Assembly: GCA_027946365.1 (NCBI GenBank)
Contig: JAPEUQ010000003.1
Coordinates: 620,001 to 684,000 of the forward strand
Direction: 5' to 3'
Length of the DNA stretch: 64,000 nucleotides
Source: Kalmusia sp. IMI 367209
Taxonomy: Eukaryota > Ascomycota > Dothideomycetes > Pleosporales > Didymosphaeriaceae
The notes beneath the pieces were generated by a model. That model searched no databases and was not told where the DNA came from. It was given only the letters and a program-made list of their open reading frames with translations. The position numbers and the translations under genes were made by a program. Positions 11,074 through 21,498 of this stretch are shown piece by piece. Numbering within the stretch: position 1 is the stretch's first letter; each line of letters starts with the position of its first letter.

Positions 11074-12972
11074 CTAAACTTTTGTTGAAAAACTTGGGGT
11101 ATCCACGCTCCCATCAATCCTCTCCCTTCTAGCCTGCCTCCACGCCTCGCCCCAAAACCACTGCATAATCGGCAGCGGCACCAGCACCAATACCACAAGC
11201 CCCAGCGCCAAGAACGTGGGCCCGCTTCCGATACATTCTAAAATCTTCTGCACAACAGCGACGCCGATGGCGGCCAGCAGAGATCGCACGAGGTTACTCG
11301 TGACCGACGCCGCATTAGAACCATCGTTCGACCATAGCTCTGATATGAGCGTCTGATGCACCCCGCATATCGCGTGGGCGGACGCTGAGATCAAGAACTG
11401 CAAGAACAGTGGTATGCATATCCAGCCTCCCAGCGAGGTCAAGTTGAGATATGCAAGCGAGTAACCGTAGAAAGAAAGTGTTATGACGAAGGTAATGACA
11501 AGAGCAGGGAGACGGACAAGGCGCATGTGCCCAGTTGGGAAATCAGCTGGCAGTGACAGTCGACAGACAGTAGTCGTAGGAGGTAAGGAGTGCGCGCGCT
11601 TGTAAGTCAAGCATGCGCGCTTGAAATCATCATCGAGCAAGTTGCCGATGAGGGCCGAGCCGGCGATGGCACCGACGAAGTTGGGGAGGAAGGCGAGGCC
11701 GAGGAGGGCTTCGTTAAGGGCGAATGCTCTTTTAAAGAGACTGGCTGTGGTGATGGTGACGACCGTCCAGATCGCGAAGATCATGCCGCTGAAGAGGAGA
11801 CTGAAGAGTATGTCCTTCTCTCCCAACAGACGGAGTGGTCCGAGAAACTTCCTTGCAGATGGCAAGGCTAGTCTTGCAGCGGGTTGCAAGCTCTCATCCA
11901 CGTGCGCAGGCTTGCCGAAGATTTTACACCTCCACACCAGTGGCTGGTGGATCCCGGTCAGAGGTCTTGTACCATTGCCCGCGATGCTGCGCAGTGTCTC
12001 CGGCAGCAAGAATGCAATTGCTACAAGCAATGCGAGTGAAAGCGCGAACAGAACGACAAACAAGCATCTGAAGTTTGCCCACATCGAAGTCAAACCACCC
12101 ACTATCGGCGCTAGGAGGAGAGTCCCATTACGCACGCCTTGGATGAAATCGTAGAAGTTGTCGCGTTCTGTTGGTATTTCGATGTCGTGTATGATGGCAT
12201 ATCCGATAGAAGCCGCAGACGTGATGGTCACCGCCTGTATGCCGCGAAACACAAGTAGTACCGCGAAGCTGGGCGAAAAGCTTAGGATAATGCAGGAAAT
12301 GTGATAGAGAATGATGGTGTAAAGGTACACGGATCGGCGCCCAAGACAGTCGGATAGTGGACCCCAGAGCAGTGGTACAACTCCTTGAACTATTAGATAT
12401 GTCATGATGGTGAGGTTGATAGCTTCTGCGCCGACTTGAAGATCCTGAAAACTATTAGCAAATACATCTTGGTCGCGATGCAGGACTCTTACGGTAGCGG
12501 CACGTCCTAGTGCGGGTAGGTAGATGTTGAACGTGAGTATTGGGAAACAGCCTGCCGCGCCCACAATTGCTACCAATGTCCACTTTTCTTTCACCGTATA
12601 AGCACTATATGGCTCATCGGGTGTAATCTCCTTTTCTTTCTTCGTAAAGCCGCACTTGGGGTCTCGTAACGACCCTATTGCCTTCCCAATCGTCCCCTCC
12701 GATGACCTGCGATAAGGCACCAAGCACTCTACCTTCCCGATCGTTTCTGCTGGTCTTTCCAGTGTTTGTGTGAAGTCGAAGCCGTCATCTCGAAAATGCT
12801 CCGGGTCGAATTGATGGCGAAATGAAAACATGCGAATATTCGAGCTGCCCATGGCATACGCGCCCTGCCCGATCTCGCGCCATCCTGACAGCGTCGTAAA
12901 GCGTTTCGATTTCCCCCGCGAGATCACCGACACCGAGCTACTTCGAATCGACGGTTCATACAGTGAACCCAT
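11074..12972 (-). CDS. MFS exporter, DHA1 family (multidrug/polyamine type)
   Basis: Predicted 12-helix H+ antiporter of the DHA1 family, closest in style to fungal Qdr/Dtr/Tpo transporters that export drugs, polyamines or dityrosine precursors. Two exons (12493-12972 and 11074-12444) give 616 residues. The 48-nt intron at 12445-12492 (gtaaga, TGCTAAT branch, cag) has no stop in frame; without removal it would insert 16 foreign residues between LPALGRAAT and DLQVGAEAINLT, breaking the usual helix 1-2 loop. I start at 12972 (MGSLYEPS), since an ATG at 13080 would add 36 residues ending in a hydrophobic stretch not expected on a cytoplasmic tail. A long hydrophilic N terminus (~120 residues) is followed by helix 1 (LVAIVGAAGCFPILTFNIYL). 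Motif A is present in variant form (WGPLSDCLGRRSVYL). The large loop contains an Arg/Pro-rich segment, and a second loop (DDDFKRACLTYKRAH) sits after helix 8. Substrate not predictable. Confidence 0.87.
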   Translation of the reverse strand: MGSLYEPSIRSSSVSVISRGKSKRFTTLSGWREIGQGAYAMGSSNIRMFSFRHQFDPEHFRDDGFDFTQTLERPAETIGKVECLVPYRRSSEGTIGKAIGSLRDPKCGFTKKEKEITPDEPYSAYTVKEKWTLVAIVGAAGCFPILTFNIYLPALGRAATVRVLHRDQDVFANSFQDLQVGAEAINLTIMTYLIVQGVVPLLWGPLSDCLGRRSVYLYTIILYHISCIILSFSPSFAVLLVFRGIQAVTITSAASIGYAIIHDIEIPTERDNFYDFIQGVRNGTLLLAPIVGGLTSMWANFRCLFVVLFALSLALLVAIAFLLPETLRSIAGNGTRPLTGIHQPLVWRCKIFGKPAHVDESLQPAARLALPSARKFLGPLRLLGEKDILFSLLFSGMIFAIWTVVTITTASLFKRAFALNEALLGLAFLPNFVGAIAGSALIGNLLDDDFKRACLTYKRAHSLPPTTTVCRLSLPADFPTGHMRLVRLPALVITFVITLSFYGYSLAYLNLTSLGGWICIPLFLQFLISASAHAICGVHQTLISELWSNDGSNAASVTSNLVRSLLAAIGVAVVQKILECIGSGPTFLALGLVVLVLVPLPIMQWFWGEAWRQARRERIDGSVDTPSFSTKV

Positions 12973-13682
12973 CTCCGCGATGAAGGCGATGAGGAACAAA
13001 GAAAGGTTGCAAGCCTGAGAAGGAAGGCATGAGGCTAAAGGACTAACTTGCACCGACCTTGGGGATGTTAATGCTTTCAAATCATGCTACAGGCCAAGGG
13101 AAGCTGTGCCTCTAGGTGGTGCTCGAGCGCTGTGTTTGTTAGATCGTAGCGTACTTGATCGCTCGGTTGCGAAACGCTGCAGGTTTGAGGTGGCAGCGGG
13201 CATGAAGATTGCCGATGCTGGAACGTCGCATCATGATCGATCTGAGGAACACCCGCTCACACCAGCCGAGGCTTATAATGCCTCGTCATAATTGCCATAA
13301 ACCGTATGTGGGAAAACGCTGCGTCATAGCGAAGCATATGTTGGGCATTGAAGAATGTTGACAGTACATTGCATTATTGTTCTAGCTCAAAATCGCTAGC
13401 GCCAAATTGAAATGAATCCACCAATCATGTCTACAAACAGCTGAGAACCACTTGCTTTTGTGATAGAAAGTTCACTTGAGTTATATCCTTAACCATTTCC
13501 GCCACTTGTTTTCCTTTAAGAGTCCTTGCCTTTAACGAACTTGAGTTTGTTGGGTGTCCATCGTAAAGTTTGCTTAAGTCACGAACTCGGGCCTCATCGG
13601 TCCGTCTGCTTCGTAGGTGTGAAGTCTCTAGTGTGATTTAGTCTCCTGATGGAGCGCAAAACAGAGCCGATTACTGACCTTG
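12973..13682. other. Intergenic, promoter of the DHA1 exporter
   Basis: About 700 bases upstream of the exporter and downstream of the MYND gene. An alternative in-frame ATG for the exporter lies at 13080. No other supported feature. Confidence 0.5.
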
Positions 13683-14746
13683 CTACAATAGGTTTTGTCT
13701 CGGAATCTCCTCGAAGACCTTGGTTACCTCTTGTCTTGCTGCCAAGGGATTTCGACTCTCATAGAAGCGGGTCCTATTGATATCAACCTTAAAGTCCGCT
13801 TCCGCCACGAACTTGTCGAGTGCTTCTCCAATGCCCACCATCAGCTGCTCCTTCCCTTGACGGAAAACAGCGTCCGTCGCACGCATCAGGGCCGGCAATG
13901 AAAGTCGCGACGTTGTCTTCCACTTCTGAATTGCCGCATATATCTTGTCAACTGCACCCCAGGCGATGCGGGTAATCAGCGGTAGATTACCCTTCATCGT
14001 GGCAACCTTCTTGTAGATGGCATGGTTTGTACCTGATTTGATTCTGCTCGCAAATTCCACCACGTGTTGCTTTGCGTAGGCTTTCTCATCCCAACAAGCC
14101 TTGAAGATGCTGTATTGCGCCCCAGACACGTCGACAATCCAGGAAATGTCACCATCAGAGGACTTGACGCGGACCACAGAATGGTAGAACTGATCCATGT
14201 CGAGGTTACGCTCTATAGCTACGACACGGGCTCGCTTGATCGGCTTCTTGATCTTCACGTTAAGTTCTTCTAGCGCCACGCCGGTACCTAAAAGCATTAA
14301 ATATCTACCATCATGAATGCGTGACCATACTCACCCTTGAGCATCTCTAGGAACAAGTCATAGAGATACGCGATGGGTTCTTGACAGATCAATGTAGTAA
14401 GAACCATCTTCGTCTCTTCTTCGCTGTGGACAAGGTGGTGTGGAAATGGATAGATGGTGCCCGGTACCATTGGTTTATCGCGTATCACTAGGGTGTCGCC
14501 CACATGCTCGATGCTCAGAATCGCATTGTCAAATGTCTTCTCTCGTAAGAAGTAGTAGATGTCTTGGAGCATCTCCGCTGCGCGATGCACGACGAGATCC
14601 AATCCTTGCTTCCCGCATGTCGTCTTGTGGATGGACCAATCTGACTTCTGGCATTGAGGTCCGCAATATTTGGTCGCTTCGCAGCGGGCACAGTGCGAGG
14701 CTGCGGCGGCACCACAATATACGCAATTGTTAGATATCGTGTCCAT
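13683..14746 (-). CDS. MYND-type zinc-finger protein
   Basis: Two exons (14335-14746, 13683-14287) joined by a 47-nt intron (14288-14334) give 338 residues; splicing joins LEMLKG to TGVALEELNVKIKK in phase. Residues 8-43 are a complete MYND finger: CVYCG, HCARC, KYCGPQCQ, W-IHK and a final C, supplying the usual seven Cys and one His as two zinc sites. MYND fingers bind Pro-rich partner peptides, so a protein-interaction role is likely. The rest (about 290 residues) is alpha/beta-looking with no domain I recognise. It has no SET domain, so it is not a SMYD methyltransferase. Such small MYND-plus-unknown proteins are common and uncharacterised in Pezizomycotina. Transcribed toward the DHA1 exporter; no functional link is evident. 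Confidence 0.83.
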
Positions 14747-16274
14747 GCTGTTGAGGTTGGTTCTCTGGTTGGTTGAACAGGTGCTGTAGGCGGTGTGAAG
14801 TTTGAAAGGAGAGGATGCGGGGTGTCGAGAATATATAGGTCGACAAGAAAGCTAAGCTTTTTGTTATGGTGAAGGTGGAGGTGAAGTGAGAGAAAGCAAG
14901 CGCGGGCTACTTTCACTCACTTGGGTCAACCTTTGTTCCAGTGACCATTCCTGCGTCAAACTATCTCCTTCACCATTTGCTATGACGTTGCAAAGAGCCA
15001 GCTTTGGTATTTTGCTTCTTGTTACAGTCCTCAATGCCATCTGTACTTGAGTGTCATCTTACATCCTGCCCTGACCTCCCGCTCGATATCTCGGAGAATT
15101 ACATCAGAGGAGAGCAACAAGACCTATACTGAACGACCCGAGTTCACCTTGTTCTCGGCCTGAGTTTGAACTCATTTTACCCCGTCTTACCGCGAGTACA
15201 GGCATTCGCTCCTCAACCTCAGTCTTCATTTGCGAACATCTAATCCGAATGCGCTGCCATGCTGCAATCTCTGGAAAACATGATGATCATAGTCGAGGTT
15301 AGAGCTACCTCATGTTCACTCTTTGCGCTTCTCGAGTTCATGCAAGATGATGAACGCTCTGTGCAAAGCAATATCCTCTCTTTGGGTTTTTTAAAGGGCA
15401 CCAATTCTGAAGCCACCTGCACCAACGTCATGTAGCAGTTCTCGAGCCTCGCAAAAGAAAAACAAAAAGTGGATGGAAGACCATAAATCTTTACATGCGC
15501 CATGATCATGTTGCTCGTTTTGTTTTGACTCTCGGCCCCATCGGCTAGACCCTTCGCAGACGCACATCGACGCTTAACCGAAAAGACCATCCTGAAATCT
15601 GTCCGAGGCAAGCGTCAAAATGTTCCGCTACCTAGTTTCATAGAATCGAGCCGTCAATTTCTGGACCATCGCTAATTTACTAATACGAAACTTTGGCCAT
15701 TAGACCAATGGTGGCCTAGGATCCGCATAATTTTATAGTTGCGCCCCCAAAGCCTACATAGCGTTTAGTAGATTTAGTGTACTGCTTCATTTTCCTGTCT
15801 AAGGAAAGATCGAGCTTCTAGAGCCATCATATCTCTGTTACGCTACGTACGCTGACGTGAGATGGTGCCGTTAAAGGTGCAAGCATTTACCGACCGGCTG
15901 TGGCAGCGAAAATGTTGGGATCAGTACGCGTTCAAGGCTGCAGGTAGTACATTCGCTAGGCGACTAAGGCTGCAGGCGAGGGCTTGAGGAACGACAACTG
16001 GTCTTCGTACGATATGAGCCTTGTTGTACACGGCACGGTGAGTTGCAACAAATGAATGGACTGTGCATTCACCACGCGGAATTCGATTTTGAATACAAAA
16101 AATACGGCCTTAATGTACATAGGATCTAATGTCTCCTCCAGCAGCTATGAACACCTTTGTCTTCCTTCCCTATTTACACACCACTTCTCATTGACCGACT
16201 ATGCAAGGATGTAACTTCTACTCTAGGTCTAAATCACCCTGTTGCAATGTCCTCTTTACAAAATACTGGCTACC
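14747..16274. other. 1.5 kb intergenic, no gene seen
   Basis: Promoter side of the MYND gene and 3' flank of the small secreted protein. A minus ORF of 123 codons at 15240-15611 has no recognisable motif and no splice partner, so I do not call it. Confidence 0.5.
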
Positions 16275-16930
16275 TTACACAGCAAGGGCCAAAAGAAGAG
16301 CCATCCCTCCAGCAGCCTCAACCTTGACATTCCTAGCCAAATTCCCCCCACCCGTCGAAGCAGTCGAGCTAGCACCCGCGCTTTCCACACTGCTGCCTCC
16401 GCCCGTCGACGAAGCCGCTGGCCTCGTAGGCGCCGGCGACGAGCTCTCCGCACTACTGCTCCCACCTCTTGTCTCGGACGCCACTCCACTCGTAGGCGCC
16501 GGCGCCGCCGTGACATCACCGTCTGCGAGCGTAGTCTGATAGTGCGTGCCACTAGCCTCCAGGCTAGCGCTAGCCTTGCTTATCTTTTCATCGTAGTCGC
16601 TGGCCGTGACGGGGATGACTTCTGCGCAGGAAAGAGGCGGTTGGGGCTCTTGCGACGCCGTAGCCTGATGGTATGCATGTGTCAATGAGGGAGGAACTGG
16701 GCTGTTTGCAATTGGGGTTGGTTGTTGTTGCTTACCGGGCCGGTGCAGAGAGGCCATCCGGGACAGGTGGAAAGATTGATGTCGACCAGGGTGGCGCCTA
16801 CGCAGCAGAGTTGGTCATTGTCGTTTGAGCCTCCTTGGAGAACACCGGGGCATTGGGTGTCGGCGCGAGCGTTGGAGATCACGCTTGAAAGCGCTGCGAG
16901 GAGAGCAAGAGTTGCTTTGTAGGACGGCAT
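16275..16930 (-). CDS. Small secreted Cys-rich protein, probably GPI-anchored
   Basis: Two exons (16736-16930, 16275-16664) separated by a 71-nt intron (16665-16735, gtaagc...cag) encode 194 residues. The start at 16930 gives a classic signal peptide (MPSYKATLALLAALSSVIS, cleavage near NARA-D). The mature N-terminal part holds six Cys (C, CC, C, C, C) in about 55 residues, then a low-complexity Ser/Thr/Ala/Gly/Pro stretch of about 90 residues likely to be O-glycosylated. The C terminus, GGGNLARNVKVEAAGG then MALLLALAV, fits a GPI attachment signal (small-residue omega site, short spacer, hydrophobic tail). It is therefore probably a cell-wall or plasma-membrane surface protein. Six Cys without a CFEM spacing (single CC pair) leaves the family open. 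An effector-like or hydrophobic wall role is possible but not shown. An upstream ATG at 16975 would bury the signal peptide, so I rejected it. Confidence 0.75.
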
Positions 16931-18095
16931 GTTTGCGGCGAAGAAAGTGCAGATTATCAAATTGATATTCCACAACTACTGAGACGAGGAGATGGTTGAA
17001 AGCTGTTAAACAGAGCGATGCAGATATCCTGTGAAACATTTCGACCAGAGAGCGCTGCTCAGCTTTTTATATCTAATGTGGTGATACTACTCACGGCCCC
17101 CAACCCCGACCCTAACTAGAAAAACATCTAGTCAAACCGCTGACAAGCCTCCTGTTAGCTGAAGCTGTGGCGGAGCTCTCCACCACCGTGCTCTCAAACG
17201 CTTGACCCGAAGCGACTGTCCTGATATTTAGTTCAAGGTACGATTTAGGTAAATGTGCCATTTTGTTTTGGGGCGCGGCCTGCTCCCGACGGCTAGTAGG
17301 GAAATTACCATTTCGAGCCGACGTTCTGCTGGCAAGGAGAATCAGGCATCTACCTGTACGAGAAGTGAGGCTCTGTTTCGATGAAATGGTTACTATGACA
17401 GGAGCGGGTACACTTCTTCGTCGTATGGAGCATGGCTAAGATGGAGGCAAAACTAACGTTGGAACATTCACTTTACGGCCTTTATATGAAGAATAGCACG
17501 ATGGTAGGAAGTAGCAAATGAGATTTGGCGCATTAAGATGAAAGGGCCAGGCAGCCATTGGTCGAACAATGTGAAGTACATCAGGCCTCCGCGATAATGC
17601 TTTAAGTTGAGGGTCATAACAAAGCGCTTAGCCAATCTATCAGGAGACCTGAAGCCTCCCCTACATCTTCCAGCTTTCGAATTCAACTATCTTCGTCTAT
17701 CAGACAGTACCCAAGACATCTCATCCGTTCCTGAACACATATCCGCAACCTACTCGGACAACACCGCAACGCCAATTTGGCGATTTAATTAGACACCGAA
17801 TAGAGTAGTTCGTCTTGATACTGTATCTAGAATCCGCGAAGGATACCAACCACTCTCAATTTAGGTCTATGCACGAAGGGCACGAATGGAAAGAACAAAG
17901 TAATTGATAAGAAAAAAAATGAGGTATATCACACAGACACACCTCAGTCCTTTATCGCAGATACCATGCACCTCTATCACGATCGCCGTGTACCACGTCT
18001 CCAACACACCCAGCTGGGAAATTATGTCAATCCTCAAGTCTCGCTTACGTATGCCGATGTCTCTCCGTTTTTGCCCTATGCAGATGCTCGGAAAT
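16931..18095. other. 1.2 kb intergenic, no gene seen
   Basis: Promoter of the small secreted protein and the 3' flank of the next minus-strand gene. ORFs here are short and motif-free. Confidence 0.5.
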
Positions 18096-19101
18096 CTAAA
18101 GCTCGATGTCGAAATCCATATCGCCTTCTTCATACTTTGCTGCGCACTGGGCTCGAGACTCCGCGGTGATGGAGGTCTCGAAATAATAGAAGGCTCGGTG
18201 CGGTATGTCTCCAACGAGACTGGCATTCTCGCGGTGCATCGGCGCTTCAAAGCTGGCTTGACGCTTGTTGCAACTCAACGGTACCGCAGCTCTCTCGGGC
18301 TGCTGCAAACCCTCTTCCATCGTATCATCGACGAACTCAGCTGTTCTAGGTTTCCCAACGCGCTCTGCAGCGCACTTGTAGCTCTCGACCTCTCGGACCC
18401 AGCCTGGAGCCGTCCCTGGTCCTCGTCACCGTACCGCAGTTCTCGAAACCCGTCCGGAGGAAGGCCTCCAGACCGGAGTCGAGGAGGCGAAGGTAGGGGT
18501 TCGAGCTTGGGCACCTTGACTAGACGGCGTCCCCTAGCGATCTTCTGCCTGGCCTCGGTCCGCTTTTGCACTTTGAACTGGCAGCGAGCGCGCACGATGA
18601 GTTCCTGTTCGGCCCTTTGTGTGGCTTTCTGCTTTCTGGACAGGCGGCGGGCGTCGGCGATGCGTGATTGTTCAGCTGATTCTCTCCACTCGTCACGAGC
18701 TCTTAGTCATGATGAAAGATTTTGTACTTGCCCTCTTTCTGCGCGGAGTGTGTGCTAAACGGTGTGGACAGGCCGACGGACTCTATCAACGAAGGCTGTT
18801 AGTACGGGGAGGGTAGCCAGTGTGCTGTCTTCGTCGAATCAACGTTACCTCCTGCATCTTCGCTCTCCATGCCCAGCCCGCCCATGTCCGTCAGCAGATC
18901 CCCCATGCGCTTCTCGTGCAGAAGCTGCTGGACGAAGTGGTTTGCTTCTTGTTTCCTGAGCGCCTTCTTCGACCGCTTCTTGGCCGTCCTCTTGGCCTTG
19001 GAAGCATCTCGTGACGCTTCCTTGGACGAGATAGTCGCTGCAGGAGAGCCAGTAGTAGGAGCGGGGTCGGCAGGCTCGATATCCATGTTTACGCCCGCCA
19101 T
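18096..19101 (-). CDS. Uncharacterised Lys/Arg-rich coiled-coil protein, splicing uncertain
   Basis: I do not recognise the family. From ATG at 19101 the frame begins MAGVNMDIEPADPAPTTG, followed by a strongly basic helix (SKAKRTAKKRSKKALRKQEAN) and HFVQQLLHEKRMGDLLTDMG. A donor (ggag|gtaacg, about 18846) ends exon 1. A later block, DEWRESAEQSRIADARRLSR with RCQFKVQKRTEARQKIARG and VKVPKLEPLPSPP, is open from about 18710 to 18275 in another frame. A third block ends AAKYEEGDMDFDIEL at 18096, an acidic tail that looks genuine. The joins are not settled: a TACTAAC branch point and gatag acceptor sit near 18783, but the exon that follows runs into a stop. A direct join to CTCGTGAC near 18700 keeps the phase. 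Basic N terminus and charged helices suggest a nuclear or nucleolar protein; this is inference only. Confidence 0.45.
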
Positions 19102-19630
19102 GGCGGGTCGTGGTCGAGCTGACTGTAAGTTGATAGCTGTGGGTAAGCGAACGGTCAAGCATGCGGGTCGTTGGGGCAAACTAGAAGCCTGATGTGTGAA
19201 GTGGAGTGAAAGTAAGATCATTGCGTCTCTTACTGCTTCTTTTCTACCAGGTCTTTGATCTACTTCTGCCCGTAACATGCCTCCTCCTCAAACTCGTCAC
19301 CTGCACCTTTTTTCGACAAACAACGTCGCTGCAAAACATATGCCACACTCTCGAAGACAAAAAAAGTAAAAAGTAAATGGCGAAGGCGAAGCCGAACGCG
19401 CTTCCTCCTCTGAATTTCAAGGGCTCAAAGTGCCTCCGGCAAACTCCGGATATTAGAAAAGTACTGGAAACAAGGAGATTCGTCATGTCGTAAGTGCGGT
19501 GTCCTCGCACTTTTATCCAAAGCAGGCTGGCAACCAGAACCATCCAGCCCGCAGCACGTGCGCCAAACTCCAGAAGCAAGCTCATCTACACGCAAAGCGC
19601 AAAGTCAAAGACGTACTAAACAAGCAAGCG
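19102..19630. other. Intergenic, no gene seen
   Basis: About 530 bases between two minus-strand genes. Overlapping short ORFs show no motif. Confidence 0.5.
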
Positions 19631-20443
19631 CTACGGTGCCTCGTCGTCAACGAAAACGCCCCAGAAGTGTATCTCTTCGTTTTCCCTGCCTCTTAGCGGC
19701 CCGCCGTAGACGTCGGCGCACATCTCAATGGGTACCTCGAGCTTCAAGCAACCGTTGCCAAGGAAGGTGAACAGCAGCCAGGAATCGTAGTCGGGAAACG
19801 CGCCGTTGTCCTCCGGTTTCCTGCTCAGGATGCCGCGATTCTGCAGCGAAGGCGCCGGGGGCAGCTTGAAGGCGTGGTAGGGCAGGGTATCTAGCGACTC
19901 GGCGACGAAGAAGGACGAGCCCAGCGCAAGCTCGACAGACACGGGACCTGGTTCCTCCTGCCGCGAAGGGTGCATGTGGACATCGGCGTGGTGGTGGAAC
20001 CGCACGGTGCCGAGGCGCAGGTCTGTGGGCTGGCCGAGCATGTCGAACAGCTCGGTCGAATACAGGCGAAAGTAGCCATGGTGGATGCCGCGCAGCTCGT
20101 CGTCGTCGCCCACGAGGCCGGCGTCGGCGGCGGCGTGCAGTTGCTGCTCAGCACGGCGCCCCTGCGCTTCTGCGTGGCAGAGCGAGCGGCGGATCTGCCT
20201 GCGCGTGTACTTTGCGCCCAGCTCAGCCATGGCCAGTCGGCATGCTTCCTGCCGCACGTCGTCCCGGCGCCAGCCCTTGTGCTCGGGAGAGCGGCTGCGG
20301 GCGTCGTCGAGCGAGCGCAGCAGGCCCGTCTCGAGGCGCAGCACCAGGTCCTCGAACTCGCGCATCACGCGGGCCAAGGGGGAGCCGTCGTCGCCGTCTG
20401 TCTTCGCATTGGGGCGGTCGGGGTCGCTCTTCAGCGCGGCCAT
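19631..20443 (-). CDS. Uncharacterised fungal protein, shares a C-terminal motif with the gene at 26598
   Basis: Single-exon frame of 270 residues, no signal peptide or membrane helix. The N-terminal third is charged and helical (VMREFEDLVLRLETGLLRSL; RQEACRLAMAELGAKYTRRQ). The middle is a beta-rich segment (GYFRLYSTELFDMLGQPTDL, GTVRFHHHADVHMHPSRQEE, VSVELALGSSFFVAESLDTL). The C terminus reads FTFLGNGCLKLEVPIEM, then HFWGVFVDDEAP. The same pattern, FLGNG-x-L-x-L-x-V...F-x-GV after a Pro-Pro-containing strand (KLPP versus QLPP), closes the protein at 26598-28691, suggesting a shared beta domain of unknown function. High GC, and long shadow ORFs on the opposite strand, are by-products of its codon use. 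Function unknown; coding status is well supported by the uninterrupted structured-looking sequence. Confidence 0.7.
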   Translation of the reverse strand: MAALKSDPDRPNAKTDGDDGSPLARVMREFEDLVLRLETGLLRSLDDARSRSPEHKGWRRDDVRQEACRLAMAELGAKYTRRQIRRSLCHAEAQGRRAEQQLHAAADAGLVGDDDELRGIHHGYFRLYSTELFDMLGQPTDLRLGTVRFHHHADVHMHPSRQEEPGPVSVELALGSSFFVAESLDTLPYHAFKLPPAPSLQNRGILSRKPEDNGAFPDYDSWLLFTFLGNGCLKLEVPIEMCADVYGGPLRGRENEEIHFWGVFVDDEAP

Positions 20444-21008
20444 TGGGGCGGCCGGGGCCTGGGGGACGCGCGCGGTCGCAGGAGCGAGCGAGGCGCGAGG
20501 AGCACGGGGGTGGGTGAGGGCCGCGGGTGAAGAGACGAGGCTCGTTGGTGTGGGTGAGGGTGCAGCTCGGTTCAGGGTGCTTGGCTAGGGTGCTGCTGGC
20601 GGTGGAGGCGAGGGCGCGGCCGTTCAGGCGTGAGGGCGGCCGTCAAGCATCAAAGTGCAAGTGCAAAGCTGTGCAGAGCTGCGCAAAGGGGCATTACATC
20701 GAGGGAACGAAGGCATGGGCGGGCTCCCGACCGAGGGACGTCGAGATTTTGCACGTTTCAATCGAAGGCGCTCGCCAAGCAGCCCAGCGTGCTTGCGACG
20801 GCTGCACCACAGCTTCCGCGCACCAATCGCCGCCGGGCAGCGCGCACGGGCGAGACGCGCAACGAGGCCGTGTGCTGGCCGCATCCAGCGCTTAGACATT
20901 CATCACACCCTTCGCTGCGGGCGCTGCGGCCTCAGCAGCCTCGGCCGGCCCAGCCAACAGCGAGCGCCGTGCCTCGCTCCGGGGCGTGGGCGTGGGCGGC
21001 CAGGGGGA

Positions 21009-21045
21009 AAAAAGAGAGAGAGAGAGCGAGAGAGAGAGAGAGGGA
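21009..21045 (+). repeat. GA/AG microsatellite
   Basis: Imperfect AG dinucleotide tract interrupted once by a C. A similar, purer tract lies at 59902-59937 in another intergenic region. Confidence 0.9.
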
Positions 21046-21482
21046 GACGCGCGCGTTGCATGGCGAGACGCTTCCCGGACGCGACCACCCGCCTCGCGCC
21101 GCCGCCGTATCGAGCAACACCACGACTCGGTCCGCATCTCCACGACATCCCCTCCCCAAGGCACACGCCAATGGGGCCCGCTGCGTCGTTGCACGACTCC
21201 AGGCTGCCCGCCCGCGTCCTCTCTCTCCCCTTCCTACGCCCGTAGGAGTCTGCACAACACAGTACCTCAGGCGAAGAGGCGCGCTCTCCTCCGCGCTCGT
21301 GCATGCATGCACCTCAGGCCTCGCGCTCCTGGATGCCGGCTCCAATACGAGCCCGAAGCCGATCCGCTGTAATTGGCCCGCCCGCGCAATGCTGTCCCGA
21401 GCCGGCCCGGGGACCACGCCATGCCTGCGCTCCCAGGTGACCCCCCTCGGCCCGTTCATACATAGAGAGCCCACCTCCCCCC

Positions 21483-21498
21483 ATCATCATCATCATCA
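21483..21498 (+). repeat. ATC trinucleotide microsatellite
   Basis: Five consecutive ATC units in a non-coding region. Confidence 0.85.

Noticed and set aside
1..13080. A secondary-metabolite cluster around three MFS transporters
   Set aside because: No synthase, synthetase, terpene cyclase or tailoring set lies between them; the transporters belong to different families.
15240..15611. 123-codon minus-strand ORF
   Set aside because: Considered as a relic of a transcription factor, but no motif or flanking exon supports it.
17904..18758. 284-codon plus-strand ORF
   Set aside because: Mirror of the minus-strand gene at 18096-19101, with Ser/Arg-rich shadow composition.
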